Positions 50,628-58,682 of a stretch of DNA of 64,000 bases are shown piece by piece. A model generated the notes under the pieces. It saw only the letters and a program-made list of their open reading frames with translations. It made no database searches and was not told the DNA's origin. Every line of letters starts with the position of its first letter. Position 1 is the first letter of the stretch. This stretch comes from JAJCZZ01 sp964569085 (GTDB lineage Bacteria > Gemmatimonadota > Gemmatimonadetes > Longimicrobiales > Gaopeijiaceae): NCBI GenBank assembly GCA_964569085.1, contig CAZMTA010000008.1, positions 1 through 64,000 of the forward strand. The letters are read 5' to 3'. The position numbers were made by a program, and so were the translations under genes.

Positions 50628-51491
50628 ATGGACGTGGTGATCCAGCACTGGCTGGTGGCGGTGGCCCGGAACGCGGGGCTCGACGGAGCCGACGAGCTGG
50701 ACGTGCCCTCGGACGCGGCACCGGGGGCCGCGTGGGACGTCGTGACCCTCCGGCTCGGCATCTCGCCCGAGGAGCTGGCCGAGCGGGTCGCGGAGCACTA
50801 CGGGCTTCCCGTGGCCGACCTGGACGCGGTGGAGCCCCACGCCTACCGGCTGCTGCCCGCCCGGGTGGCCCGCCGCTGGACCGTCCTCCCCCTGGGCTAC
50901 TCGGACCGCCAGCTCCTGGTGGCGACGGCGGACCCGGTCAGCCTCGAGGCGGAGCGCGCCGTGGGGGCGGTGAGTGGGCGGAGCGTGCAGTTCGCGGTGG
51001 CGCCCCCCTCCCACCTGGAGCCGGCGGTGGAGGCCACCTACCCCGACGCCGAGCCGGTCCACACCCTCCCGCCCCTGGACGTGACGGGCCGGGGTGGTCC
51101 CCGCATCCTGGTGGTGGACGACGCCGACGACATGCGCCTCCTCCTGCGGAGCGCCCTCGAGGACGAGGGCTTCCGCGTCGTGGAGGCCACCGACGGGGGC
51201 CAGGCGCTGGAGGTGCTGGGCGCGGCAGGAGCCGAGGATCCGGTCCACCTGGTGACCCTGGACCTGGCCATGCCCGGGGTCGACGGGCTGTCCACGCTGG
51301 AGGCCATCCGGGAGGCCCCGGCCACCCGGGACCTGCCGGTCATCGTGGCCACGGGCATGGACGACCCGGAGGTGGAGATCCAGCTCTTCGAGTCCGGCGC
51401 CGACGACTACGTGGTGAAGCCGGTGGATCCGCCCCGCTTCCTCATGCGCGTGAAGGCGGTGCTCCGCCGACGGGGCGGCGGCGAGGGCTGA
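50628..51491 (+). CDS. MshEN (c-di-GMP-binding-like) plus receiver-domain regulator
   Basis: 287-residue two-domain signalling protein. Residues 40-110 carry the MshEN pattern RLGISPEELAERVAEHYGLP, then LLPARVARRWTVLPLGYSD, which in MshE and relatives binds cyclic di-GMP. Residues 158-285 are a receiver domain: ILVVDDADDMRLLLRSAL, phospho-acceptor Asp in HLVTLDLAMPGVDGLSTLEA and the Lys of DDYVVKPVDPPRF. No output domain (HTH, GGDEF, ATPase) follows. It may sense both a cyclic dinucleotide and a histidine kinase and act by protein contact. No kinase gene lies near. Confidence 0.85.
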   Translation: MDVVIQHWLVAVARNAGLDGADELDVPSDAAPGAAWDVVTLRLGISPEELAERVAEHYGLPVADLDAVEPHAYRLLPARVARRWTVLPLGYSDRQLLVATADPVSLEAERAVGAVSGRSVQFAVAPPSHLEPAVEATYPDAEPVHTLPPLDVTGRGGPRILVVDDADDMRLLLRSALEDEGFRVVEATDGGQALEVLGAAGAEDPVHLVTLDLAMPGVDGLSTLEAIREAPATRDLPVIVATGMDDPEVEIQLFESGADDYVVKPVDPPRFLMRVKAVLRRRGGGEG

Positions 51492-51555
51492 TCCACCGCG
51501 GGAACCCGACGGTCCGATCCCGGGCCGCGACCAACGACACGACGAGGGAGAGGGG

Positions 51556-53730
51556 ATGGGGACGAGGAGGAGACGGTGGGGCGTGGGGGCGGGGCTGGCC
51601 TGCGCGGTCGCGCTGGGCGCCCTCGGCGCGGGAGAGGCGGACGCCCAGACGATCCGGGCGGTGCGGGCCCCGGTGGCCCCGGCCATCGACGGAGTGCTGG
51701 ACGACCCGATCTGGGCGCTGGTGGAGCCCGTCACCGGCTTCCGGCAACGGGAGCCCGTGGACGGCGCCGAGGCCACGGAGGACACGGAGGTGCGGGTGGC
51801 CTACGACGAGGACCACCTCTACTTCGGCCTCCTCCTCCGGGACTCGGACCCCGAGGCCATCCGCCGGAGCATCCTCAAGCGCGAGGGCCGGATCGACAAG
51901 GACGACCGGGTCATCATCGCGCTGGACACGTACCTGGACCGGCGCAACGCCTACATCTTCGAGCTGAACCCCTTCGGCACCCAGGGGGACGCGCTCATCA
52001 CCGACGAGTCCATGTCCCTGTCGGACTGGAACTGGGAGGGCGTCTACCGGAGCGAGGGCCGGGTGACCGACGAGGGATGGGTGCTGGAGGTGGCCATCCC
52101 CTTCACCACCCTCCGCTTCGCCGACGTGGCGGAGCCGGAGATGGGGATCGCCTTCTACCGCTCCATCCGACGGAAGAACGAGGAGGTGACCTGGCCCCAC
52201 ATCGGCCAGCGCTACTCCGGGGGGATCTTCCAGGTCTCGCGCTACGCGACCCTCACCGGGCTCTCCGGCATCCGCCGGGGCCGCTCCCTGGAGGTGAAGC
52301 CCTTCGCCGTCGGCGGCGCCCAGAAGGTGGCGGGCCAGGAGGACACGGACCTCCTGGAGGACGTGGGCGTCGACCTCAAGTACGCGCTCACCTCGAACCT
52401 GACCGTGGACGCCACCCTGAACACGGACTTCGCCCAGGTGGAGGCCGACAACGTCCAGGTGAACCTCACCCGCTTCAGCCTCTTCTTCCCGGAGAAGCGC
52501 GAGTTCTTCCTGGAGCGGGCCGGGCTCTTCACCTTCGGCGCGCCCCGGGAGACCGAGGTCTTCTTCAGCCGCCGCGTGGGCATCACCAACGAGATCCAGG
52601 GCGGCGGGCGCCTGACCGGGCAGGTCGGGCCGGTCTCTCTGGGCGTCCTGAGCCTCCGCACCGCCGACGCCGAGGTGGCCGGGGCGACCGTCCCCGGCGC
52701 CTGGAACTCGGTGGCCCGGGTGCGCGCCGACGTCCTCCCCCGCACCACCGTGGGCGCCATCGTCACGTCGCTGGAACGCCCCGACGGCCACAACCGCGTG
52801 GCCGGCGTGGACGCCGCGGCCCGCTTCTGGGGAAGCAGCACCTTCTCCTTCTGGGCCGCGGAGGTCTGGGACTCCCAGCGGCCCGACTCCACCGGGAGCG
52901 CCGGGGCCCTCCAGGCGGAGCTCAACCTCCGCAACGACCGCTACACCATGGAGGTGTCCCACACGCGCATCGGGTCCGCCTTCGACCCGGCGCTGGGGTT
53001 CGTGCCCCGGCGGAACCAGGTGCGCTGGGGCGGCTCGGCGGGCTGGACGCCGCGCTTCGAGGGGAGCCCGTGGGCGCGGCGGCTCGTGGCGGTCCTCCTG
53101 GGCAACCGGATCGAGAACCTCCAGGGCGTGAAGGAATCCCACCGGGCCCAGCTCCACAGCATGCTCACGCTCCAGAGCGGCGACTGGCTCATGTTCAACG
53201 CCACGGAGCGCTTCGAGCGCCTGCTGGAGCCGGCCGCCATCCAGGGGCGCCTCCTCCCCGCCGGCGACTTCACCTTCCGCTCCGCCGACGTGGGCTTCCG
53301 CACCAACGAGAGCCGGTCGGTGGCCTTCAACGGGACCGTCGACGTGGGCGACTTCTGGTCCGGGACCCGGCGCGGGGTGCGGGGAGGCGTCACCTGGCGA
53401 CCCAGCGAGCACCTGGACCTGGGCGCCTCCTTCGCCCACAACGACATCTCCCTGCCCGTGGAGGACGGGGACTTCACCACCAACGTCGTGAGCCTGGACG
53501 TGGGCACCGCGGTGAGCCGCTCCCTCTTCGCCAACGCCCTCGTGCAGTGGGACGACATCTCCGAGACCTTCCAGGCCAACGTGCGGGTGAACTGGATCCA
53601 CACCCCGGGGAGCGACCTCTTCCTGGTGCTGGACACCGGCTACCTGACCGGCGACCTCCTGGACCCCCGGGAGAGCCGGTGGCGGAAGCGCACGGGGATC
53701 GTGAAGCTCACGTACCTCAAGGCCTTCTGA
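51556..53730 (+). CDS. DUF5916 outer-membrane protein, second paralog
   Basis: 724-residue secreted protein with signal peptide (ALGALGAGEADAQ), a carbohydrate-binding-like module (APVAPAIDGVLDDPIWALVE, VRVAYDEDHLYFGLLLRDSD) and a DUF5916 barrel (DFAQVEADNVQVNLTRFSLF, FPEKREFFLERAGLFTFGAP, C-terminal aromatic GIVKLTYLKAF). It shares the order of the protein at 46352 and many of its motifs but lacks the Gly-rich insert. A FakA-FakB fusion and the MshEN-REC gene separate the two. Both are likely beta-barrels of 16 or more strands. Confidence 0.85.
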   Translation: MGTRRRRWGVGAGLACAVALGALGAGEADAQTIRAVRAPVAPAIDGVLDDPIWALVEPVTGFRQREPVDGAEATEDTEVRVAYDEDHLYFGLLLRDSDPEAIRRSILKREGRIDKDDRVIIALDTYLDRRNAYIFELNPFGTQGDALITDESMSLSDWNWEGVYRSEGRVTDEGWVLEVAIPFTTLRFADVAEPEMGIAFYRSIRRKNEEVTWPHIGQRYSGGIFQVSRYATLTGLSGIRRGRSLEVKPFAVGGAQKVAGQEDTDLLEDVGVDLKYALTSNLTVDATLNTDFAQVEADNVQVNLTRFSLFFPEKREFFLERAGLFTFGAPRETEVFFSRRVGITNEIQGGGRLTGQVGPVSLGVLSLRTADAEVAGATVPGAWNSVARVRADVLPRTTVGAIVTSLERPDGHNRVAGVDAAARFWGSSTFSFWAAEVWDSQRPDSTGSAGALQAELNLRNDRYTMEVSHTRIGSAFDPALGFVPRRNQVRWGGSAGWTPRFEGSPWARRLVAVLLGNRIENLQGVKESHRAQLHSMLTLQSGDWLMFNATERFERLLEPAAIQGRLLPAGDFTFRSADVGFRTNESRSVAFNGTVDVGDFWSGTRRGVRGGVTWRPSEHLDLGASFAHNDISLPVEDGDFTTNVVSLDVGTAVSRSLFANALVQWDDISETFQANVRVNWIHTPGSDLFLVLDTGYLTGDLLDPRESRWRKRTGIVKLTYLKAF

Positions 53731-53776
53731 GCCCAGGCGAGGGCGGGCGGGCCCCGGGGTCGGCGCGGCGGCGCCC

Positions 53777-54328
53777 CTAGCGGAAGGCCACCACCAGCAC
53801 GCCCCAGATCAGGAGCGCCACGCCGGCTCCGAGCTTGAGCCCCACGGAGGTGGCCCGGGCCAGGAGCATGCCCCACCCCACCCGGGTCGAGTCCGGGAGC
53901 GAGCGGGTCTCGAGCCACGTCACCGCCAGGGCCCCGAGGAAGGTCCCGAGGAACCCGGTGAGGACCGGGCCGACCAGGGGCACCGGCAGCCCCGCGAAGA
54001 GCCCCAGGAAGCCGCCGGCCACGGCGCCCCAGAAGGCCCTTCGCGAGCCCCCGTACGCGGCGCCGAAGCTCCGGAGGATGAGGAGCTCGGCCACCTCCAC
54101 CGCCGCCACGAGGAGGAAGGCCACCAGGAGGGTCGTCCACGCCGTGTGCCCGAGCATGACCAGCGCCGCCACCCCCGCCACCATCACCCAGAGCCCGGGG
54201 AGGCCGAAGGGGATGGCCAGGAGGGCCACCGCCATGAGGACGAGGACGGCGGCGGTGCCCAGGCCGACGGCGTGCAGCTCGTACGGGCCGGTCTGGAGGA
54301 GGGCCAGGGCGGCGGGCGCGCCCCTCAC
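53777..54328 (-). CDS. DUF456 family membrane protein
   Basis: 183-residue membrane protein with four to five helices of the DUF456 family: LVLMAVALLAIPFGLPGLWV, AVEVAELLILRSFGAAYGGS, RRAFWGAVAGGFLGLFAGLP and VGPVLTGFLGTFLGALAVTW. The Gly-rich motifs resemble glycine-zipper channels; the family has no known function. GTG at 54328 overlaps the asparaginase stop (GTGA), so the two are translationally coupled. Confidence 0.8.
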   Translation of the reverse strand: MRGAPAALALLQTGPYELHAVGLGTAAVLVLMAVALLAIPFGLPGLWVMVAGVAALVMLGHTAWTTLLVAFLLVAAVEVAELLILRSFGAAYGGSRRAFWGAVAGGFLGLFAGLPVPLVGPVLTGFLGTFLGALAVTWLETRSLPDSTRVGWGMLLARATSVGLKLGAGVALLIWGVLVVAFR

Positions 54329-54840
54329 GGGCGCACCCCGCGCCCCTCGTCCAGGGCTTCGAAGACCCCGGTGGAGGTGTTCTTCCGCACGTTGTCCCAG
54401 GGGAAGACGCGGCCGTTCATGGTGATCCACACCCCCGGCGGCAGGGCCTGCACGGCGGTGAGCGCCCCGCCCAGGTTGAACAGCCCGTCCGAGGACCCGA
54501 AGGCGATGGGGATCATGGCGCCGGTAAGGACGATGGTCTTGTCCAGGCCGGCCTCGGCCAGGGCCCGGGCCGTCTCGACCATGGTGTCCGTCCCGTGCGT
54601 GATGACCACGTGGGGCTCGGGCACGTCCCGGCAGTGGCGCGCGATCATCTCCCGGTCCCCGTCGGTCATCTCCAGGGAGTCCACCATCATGAGGGTGCGG
54701 ACGTGGACGTCCAGCCGGCAGCGCCCCATCTCCAGCATCTCCGGGAGGTGGGTGTCGGCGAACTCCAGGGTGCCGTGGATCTCGTCGTACTCCTTGTCGA
54801 ACGTGCCTCCGGTGACGAAGAGGCGGATGGGCTCGGACAC
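54325..54840 (-). CDS. Single-domain asparaginase-like protein (N-terminal domain only)
   Basis: 171-residue protein made only of the N-terminal asparaginase/glutaminase domain, about half the usual 330. Catalytic pieces are kept: the first Thr loop IRLFVTGGTFDKEYDEIHG, the second Thr-Asp pair in VVITHGTDTMVETARALAE, and the Lys in DKTIVLTGAMIPIAFGSSD. The C-terminal domain that completes the active site in classic enzymes is absent; the short frame is intact, so this is a true short form, not a break. GTG at 54840 is the start. It is coupled to a DUF456 membrane protein gene. Confidence 0.82.
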   Translation of the reverse strand: MSEPIRLFVTGGTFDKEYDEIHGTLEFADTHLPEMLEMGRCRLDVHVRTLMMVDSLEMTDGDREMIARHCRDVPEPHVVITHGTDTMVETARALAEAGLDKTIVLTGAMIPIAFGSSDGLFNLGGALTAVQALPPGVWITMNGRVFPWDNVRKNTSTGVFEALDEGRGVRP

Positions 54841-54983
54841 GGTGGCGGGTCTCCGGGAGCGGGAAGCGGGGGCCCGGGCGTCGGGCTCTCGAAGATCCCG
54901 GCTGGAGCGATCCTCATCAAGGCGCCGGCCCGGGGGGAGCGCCGGCCGGGGCCGGCGTGGGGGGGGCGTGTGCGCCGGGACCG

Positions 54984-55820
54984 TCAGTGCCGGCCCCGGG
55001 CCCGCTCCTTCCCCGGGAGGATCTCCAGGCAGGTGGTCCACCACCCGGTGAGGACGGTCTCCACGAACTCCTCGGGGAGCGCCTCGGCCCGCATCTCGGC
55101 GGCCAGGCGCTCGTGGTCGTACGCCACCGGGACGAACGTCACGTCCGGCCCGCCCTCGCCGGCCTCGAGGAGCGCGTACCACACCTCGGTGCGGCCGTCG
55201 TTGGCCGGGCGGCCCAGCGCGCCGACGTTGACGTACAGCCCCCCGGCCCGCCCGCCCTCGCCCGAGGCCCCGGACCCGGCGGTCGGGTCCGCCCCCCAGC
55301 GCCGGGCCCAGTGGATCCCGGTGTGGGTGCCCAGGATGACGTCGGCTCCGTGCTCCCGACCCAGCTTGGCCAGGAAGTGGGTGGGGGTCGTGGACTCCCA
55401 GAGGAACTCGTTGGTGCGGCGGGGGCTCCCGTGGCAGCAGAGCACCTCGGCCTCGCCCAGGCGGAAGCGGAGCTCCTCGGGCAGCGTGCCCATCCACGCC
55501 CGGTGCTCGGGGCTGGTCCGGGCGAAGGTGTAGCGGTACGAGAGCCGCGCGTAGTGGTTGTCCCGGGGGTCGGTGTAGCCGCACTGGCAGTCGTCCAGGC
55601 CCCGGGCCAGGGAGTCGTCGTAGTTGCCCCGGAGGACCGGGACGTCCCGCGCCCGGAGGAGCTCCACCGAGCGGTCCGGGTGGGGTCCGAAGGCGCCCAG
55701 GTCCCCCAGGCAGTAGACGGCGTCCACGCCCCGCCGCTCCATGTCCTCCAGCGCGGCCTCCAGCGCCAGCCAGTTGGAGTAGACCCCGCCGAAGACGGCC
55801 ACGCGGCGGTGGGTCCTCAT
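54984..55820 (-). CDS. Metallophosphoesterase-family protein with degenerate first metal motif
   Basis: 278-residue protein with the calcineurin-like fold but an altered active site. The first motif, normally D-x-H, reads VAVFGGVYSNWLALEAAL (Gly-Val-Tyr at residues 12-14). The second is intact (VYCLGDLGAFGPHPD), the third is RGNYDDS where GNHD/E is usual, and later CCHGSPRRTNEF and LGTHTGIHW keep histidines. A CQCGYTDPRDN insert follows motif three. The ATG at 55820 overlaps the stop of the radical-SAM gene (ATGA). The pair is likely coexpressed. Reaction unknown; a binding or altered-metal role is possible. Confidence 0.78.
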   Translation of the reverse strand: MRTHRRVAVFGGVYSNWLALEAALEDMERRGVDAVYCLGDLGAFGPHPDRSVELLRARDVPVLRGNYDDSLARGLDDCQCGYTDPRDNHYARLSYRYTFARTSPEHRAWMGTLPEELRFRLGEAEVLCCHGSPRRTNEFLWESTTPTHFLAKLGREHGADVILGTHTGIHWARRWGADPTAGSGASGEGGRAGGLYVNVGALGRPANDGRTEVWYALLEAGEGGPDVTFVPVAYDHERLAAEMRAEALPEEFVETVLTGWWTTCLEILPGKERARGRH

Positions 55821-56752
55821 CGGCCGGTGGAGCCCGAGGCGGGCATGTTGGAGCAGAGCGCCCCGCTCCGGTAGCACGTCCAGCACGCCTGCTCGGAGAG
55901 GCGCGCCGGCGCCGCCGCGGCCTCGTCCAGCGTGTCCCCGAGCCGGCCGGACTCGGCGTCCAGGAGGATGGGGCAGACCCACACGCCCCGCGCCGTGACC
56001 AGCCGGGCCCGGGAGCAGAGGAGGAGGTCGGCGTCGTAGCCCTCCATCATCTCCCGGGTGACCCGTTCGTAGGGGCGGTAGCCTCCGCTCCGCTCGGCCT
56101 CGGCGCCCATCTGGAGGGGCGGGAGGATCTTGAGCCGCGCCCGGTCGTAGCCCACCCCGGCCAGGAGCGCCCGGAAGGCGCCCAGGACCTCCTCCGTGTC
56201 CTCCTCCTCCCAGCTCCGCATGCAGGTGACGATGGGGAGGAAGCCCGCGGCCACCAGGCGCTCGACGCCCTCCATGGCCCGCCGGAACGAGCCCTCACCC
56301 CGGATGCGGTCGTTGGACTCCTCGGTCACCCCGTCGAGGCTGACCCGGAGCTCCAGCGTGTACGGCGAGCCGGCGGCCAGCGCCGCCAGCCGATCCACCG
56401 TGCGCTCCGGGAGGACCGTGGCGTTGGTGAGGACGGTGGCGGGCCCCAGCGCCAGCGTGTCCTCCAGGATCCCCACCATCTCCCGGTTCATGAAGGGCTC
56501 GCCGCCGGTGAAGTAGTACTCCTTCACGCCGTGCTCCACCGAGGCCTCCAGCGCCCGGCGGACCTGATCCCGGGAGAGGAACCAGAAGGAGTGGTTCTCC
56601 GGCGAGCACGAGATGAAGCAGTGGGCGCAGCGGAGGTTGCACACCGTGCCCGAGACCTGGAACCAGAGCTCGTCCAGGGCCGTGAGCGGAACGGCCGGCG
56701 CGTCGGCGGGCGGAGCCGGGGCGTCCCGGAGGACGGGGAGCGGGTCGGACAC
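55817..56752 (-). CDS. Radical SAM enzyme paired with the metallophosphoesterase-like protein
   Basis: Radical S-adenosylmethionine enzyme of about 311 residues. The iron-sulfur motif is VCNLRCAHCFISCSP (Cys38, 42, 45, with a further Cys49), followed by the SAM loop YYFTGGEPFMNREM and TLELRVSLDG. A C-terminal cysteine set (LLCSRARLV, VWVCPILLD, QACWTCYRSGALCS) looks like a SPASM-type auxiliary cluster, so peptide modification is one option. GTG at 56752 is inferred as the start; an upstream in-frame GTG is possible. It is divergent from an Rrf2 regulator gene by about 169 bases. Confidence 0.85.
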   Translation of the reverse strand: MSDPLPVLRDAPAPPADAPAVPLTALDELWFQVSGTVCNLRCAHCFISCSPENHSFWFLSRDQVRRALEASVEHGVKEYYFTGGEPFMNREMVGILEDTLALGPATVLTNATVLPERTVDRLAALAAGSPYTLELRVSLDGVTEESNDRIRGEGSFRRAMEGVERLVAAGFLPIVTCMRSWEEEDTEEVLGAFRALLAGVGYDRARLKILPPLQMGAEAERSGGYRPYERVTREMMEGYDADLLLCSRARLVTARGVWVCPILLDAESGRLGDTLDEAAAAPARLSEQACWTCYRSGALCSNMPASGSTGR

Positions 56753-56921
56753 GGAGGACGGGGTGGAAGGGAACGGGGCCGCATGGTACCGCACCCCGTC
56801 AACGCCGGCGAGGTCCCAGTGGGCCCGACGCGGGCGGCCGTTGGCCTGCACCACGTCTTGCGCGGGAGGCCCGGGACGGAGAGGGTTGGCGTGACGCTCC
56901 CACCCCTTCGGAGACCCACCC

Positions 56922-57353
56922 GTGCTCTCCCGCACCAGCGGCTACGCCATACACGCCACGCTCCACATCGCCGCCCGCGCCAGCGCCGACCGCGCGGTGC
57001 CGGCGGCCAGCGTGGCCGAGGCGCTGGACATCCCGTCCAACTACCTGGCCAAGATCCTCAACACGCTGGCCCACGAAGGGATCCTGGTCTCCGAGCGGGG
57101 CCGCACCGGCGGCTTCCGGCTCGCACGGCCGGCCCCGGAGATCTCCCTCCTGGACGTGGTGCGCCACTTCGACGACATCGGCGAGGCACGGCAGTGCCTG
57201 CTGCGGAGCCGCGCCTGCTCCGAGGTCCGCTCGTGCCCCGCCCATCGGGAGTGGAAGCAGGCCAGCGACCCCGCCTTCCGCTTCTTCGAGGAGCACACGG
57301 TGGCCGACCTCATGACCTCCTTCCGCACCCCGTCGGACGCCGCGCTGACCTGA
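56922..57353 (+). CDS. Rrf2-family transcription regulator
   Basis: 143-residue winged-helix regulator. The DNA-binding half shows VAEALDIPSNYLAKILNTLA and the wing ILVSERGRTGGFRLARP. Three cysteines (RQCLLRSRACSEVRSCPAHR, with C-x7-C-x5-C spacing) are placed as in the [Fe-S]-binding IscR/NsrR members. GTG at 56922 is the start. It is divergent from the radical-SAM gene and probably controls that gene and itself, perhaps in response to iron-sulfur status, oxygen or nitric oxide. The last would also fit the nearby nos operon. Confidence 0.9.
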   Translation: MLSRTSGYAIHATLHIAARASADRAVPAASVAEALDIPSNYLAKILNTLAHEGILVSERGRTGGFRLARPAPEISLLDVVRHFDDIGEARQCLLRSRACSEVRSCPAHREWKQASDPAFRFFEEHTVADLMTSFRTPSDAALT

Positions 57354-57438
57354 GGCCGGAGGGGGGGGTGGGCGGCACGGCCCTTGCTCCCCCGGGGGGT
57401 GACCCTTCCCTCACCTCCCACCGGGAGCCGCACCCTCC

Positions 57439-57897
57439 ATGGGCATCTTCGACTTCTTGAAGGACTCCGGGGACACCCGGGGCATCGACTCCGACGGCGA
57501 GCAGATGCAGGAGCTCCGCACCGGCAACACCATCATCCGGAAGATCCGGGGCCTGGGCCTCTCCATGGACGGCGTCGAGGTGGACTTCGACGACGGCGTG
57601 GCGACCCTCCGGGGCCAGGCCGCCGACCAGCGGACCCGGGAGCTCATGGTGCTGACCGCCGGCAACACGCCCGGCGTGCGCCGGGTGGACGACCGCCTCA
57701 CCCCTCCGGGCGGGCCGGGGCTGGGCCGGACGCTGGACGGGAACACCTACACGGTCCAGAAGGGGGACACGCTCTCGGAGATCGCCGAGGAACATCTCGG
57801 GGACGCCTCGAAGTGGCGCGAGATCTACGAGGCCAACACCCCCATGCTCGACGATCCCGACAAGATCTACCCGGGCCAGGTGCTGCGCCTGCCCTAG
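57439..57897 (+). CDS. BON-LysM domain protein (Kbp/YgaU-like)
   Basis: 152-residue protein with a BON domain (TIIRKIRGLGLSMDGVEVDF and GVATLRGQAADQRTRELMVL, residues about 30-85) and a C-terminal LysM (YTVQKGDTLSEIAEEHLGDA, then YPGQVLRLP). The same order makes up E. coli Kbp (YgaU), a cytoplasmic potassium-binding protein; there is no signal peptide here either. The stop overlaps the stop of the convergent nosY gene, sharing the four bases CTAG (57894-57897). Confidence 0.9.
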   Translation: MGIFDFLKDSGDTRGIDSDGEQMQELRTGNTIIRKIRGLGLSMDGVEVDFDDGVATLRGQAADQRTRELMVLTAGNTPGVRRVDDRLTPPGGPGLGRTLDGNTYTVQKGDTLSEIAEEHLGDASKWREIYEANTPMLDDPDKIYPGQVLRLP

Positions 57898-58682
57898 AGG
57901 TCCATGCGCCGGAAGCGCCGGAGGGCCCACGCCCACGGCCCCGCCACCCAGAGCCCCAGGGCCCCGGCGGCGAGGAGCGGACCCCGGAGGCCGCCGAACG
58001 CGTCGGCGAACACCGCCCCGGTGTATCCGGCCAGGACGGGCGCGTCCACCGCCACCAGCATGACCATGCGGGCCAGGTCAACCGGGTTCAGGACCATGGC
58101 CACCAGCATGGCGCGCTCCAGGGGCCAGGCCGAGAAGGCGTGGGCCGCGGCCAGGACGGCGCCGTCGTACAGCAGCGTGAGGCCCAGCCAGAGCACCAGC
58201 GCCGCCCCCAGCCCCCGGGCGGGCTCGGAGACGAGCACGCCCACGCCGAACCCCAGCGCCGTGAAGACGGCGGTCAGGAGCACCCCGGCGCCCAGGACCA
58301 GGAGGACCGCGCCCAGGTGCCCGGCCGGGACCCCCGCCACGGCCAGCGGGACGCCGACGCCCACCACCAGCGCGGCGGCCAGGGGCACCACGAGCCCCAG
58401 GAAGCGCCCCGCCAGGAGGGGGCCCCGGGCCACCGGGTGGCTCAGGAGGAGCTCGGTGAAGTCCCGCCCGTCGTAGAGCGCCACCACGGTGACCAGGAGG
58501 CTCACCAGGGGCGCCACCAGGAGGACCACGCTCACCAGCGAGGGGAGGGCGCGCTGCACCCCTCCGCCCAGGGCCACGAGGCCGACCGTGACCAGGACGA
58601 AGAAGGCCGCGTACCCCGCGACCGCCTTCCCCCGGGCCACGTTGCGCAGCTCGTACCGGAAGACCTTCCCCGCCGCGCCCAT
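57894..58682 (-). CDS. nosY: NosY, ABC permease for nitrous-oxide reductase maturation
   Basis: 262-residue inner-membrane protein with six helices and the ABC-2/NosY pattern: FRYELRNVARGKAVAGYAAF at the N-terminus, ALYDGRDFTELLLSHPVARG in the first large loop, and a Gly/Ala/Leu-rich tail. It forms a transporter with NosF, and with NosD helps assemble the CuZ site of NosZ. ATG at 58682 follows a GTG (58685); both overlap the nosF stop. This is the last gene of the nos operon. Confidence 0.88.
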   Translation of the reverse strand: MGAAGKVFRYELRNVARGKAVAGYAAFFVLVTVGLVALGGGVQRALPSLVSVVLLVAPLVSLLVTVVALYDGRDFTELLLSHPVARGPLLAGRFLGLVVPLAAALVVGVGVPLAVAGVPAGHLGAVLLVLGAGVLLTAVFTALGFGVGVLVSEPARGLGAALVLWLGLTLLYDGAVLAAAHAFSAWPLERAMLVAMVLNPVDLARMVMLVAVDAPVLAGYTGAVFADAFGGLRGPLLAAGALGLWVAGPWAWALRRFRRMDL

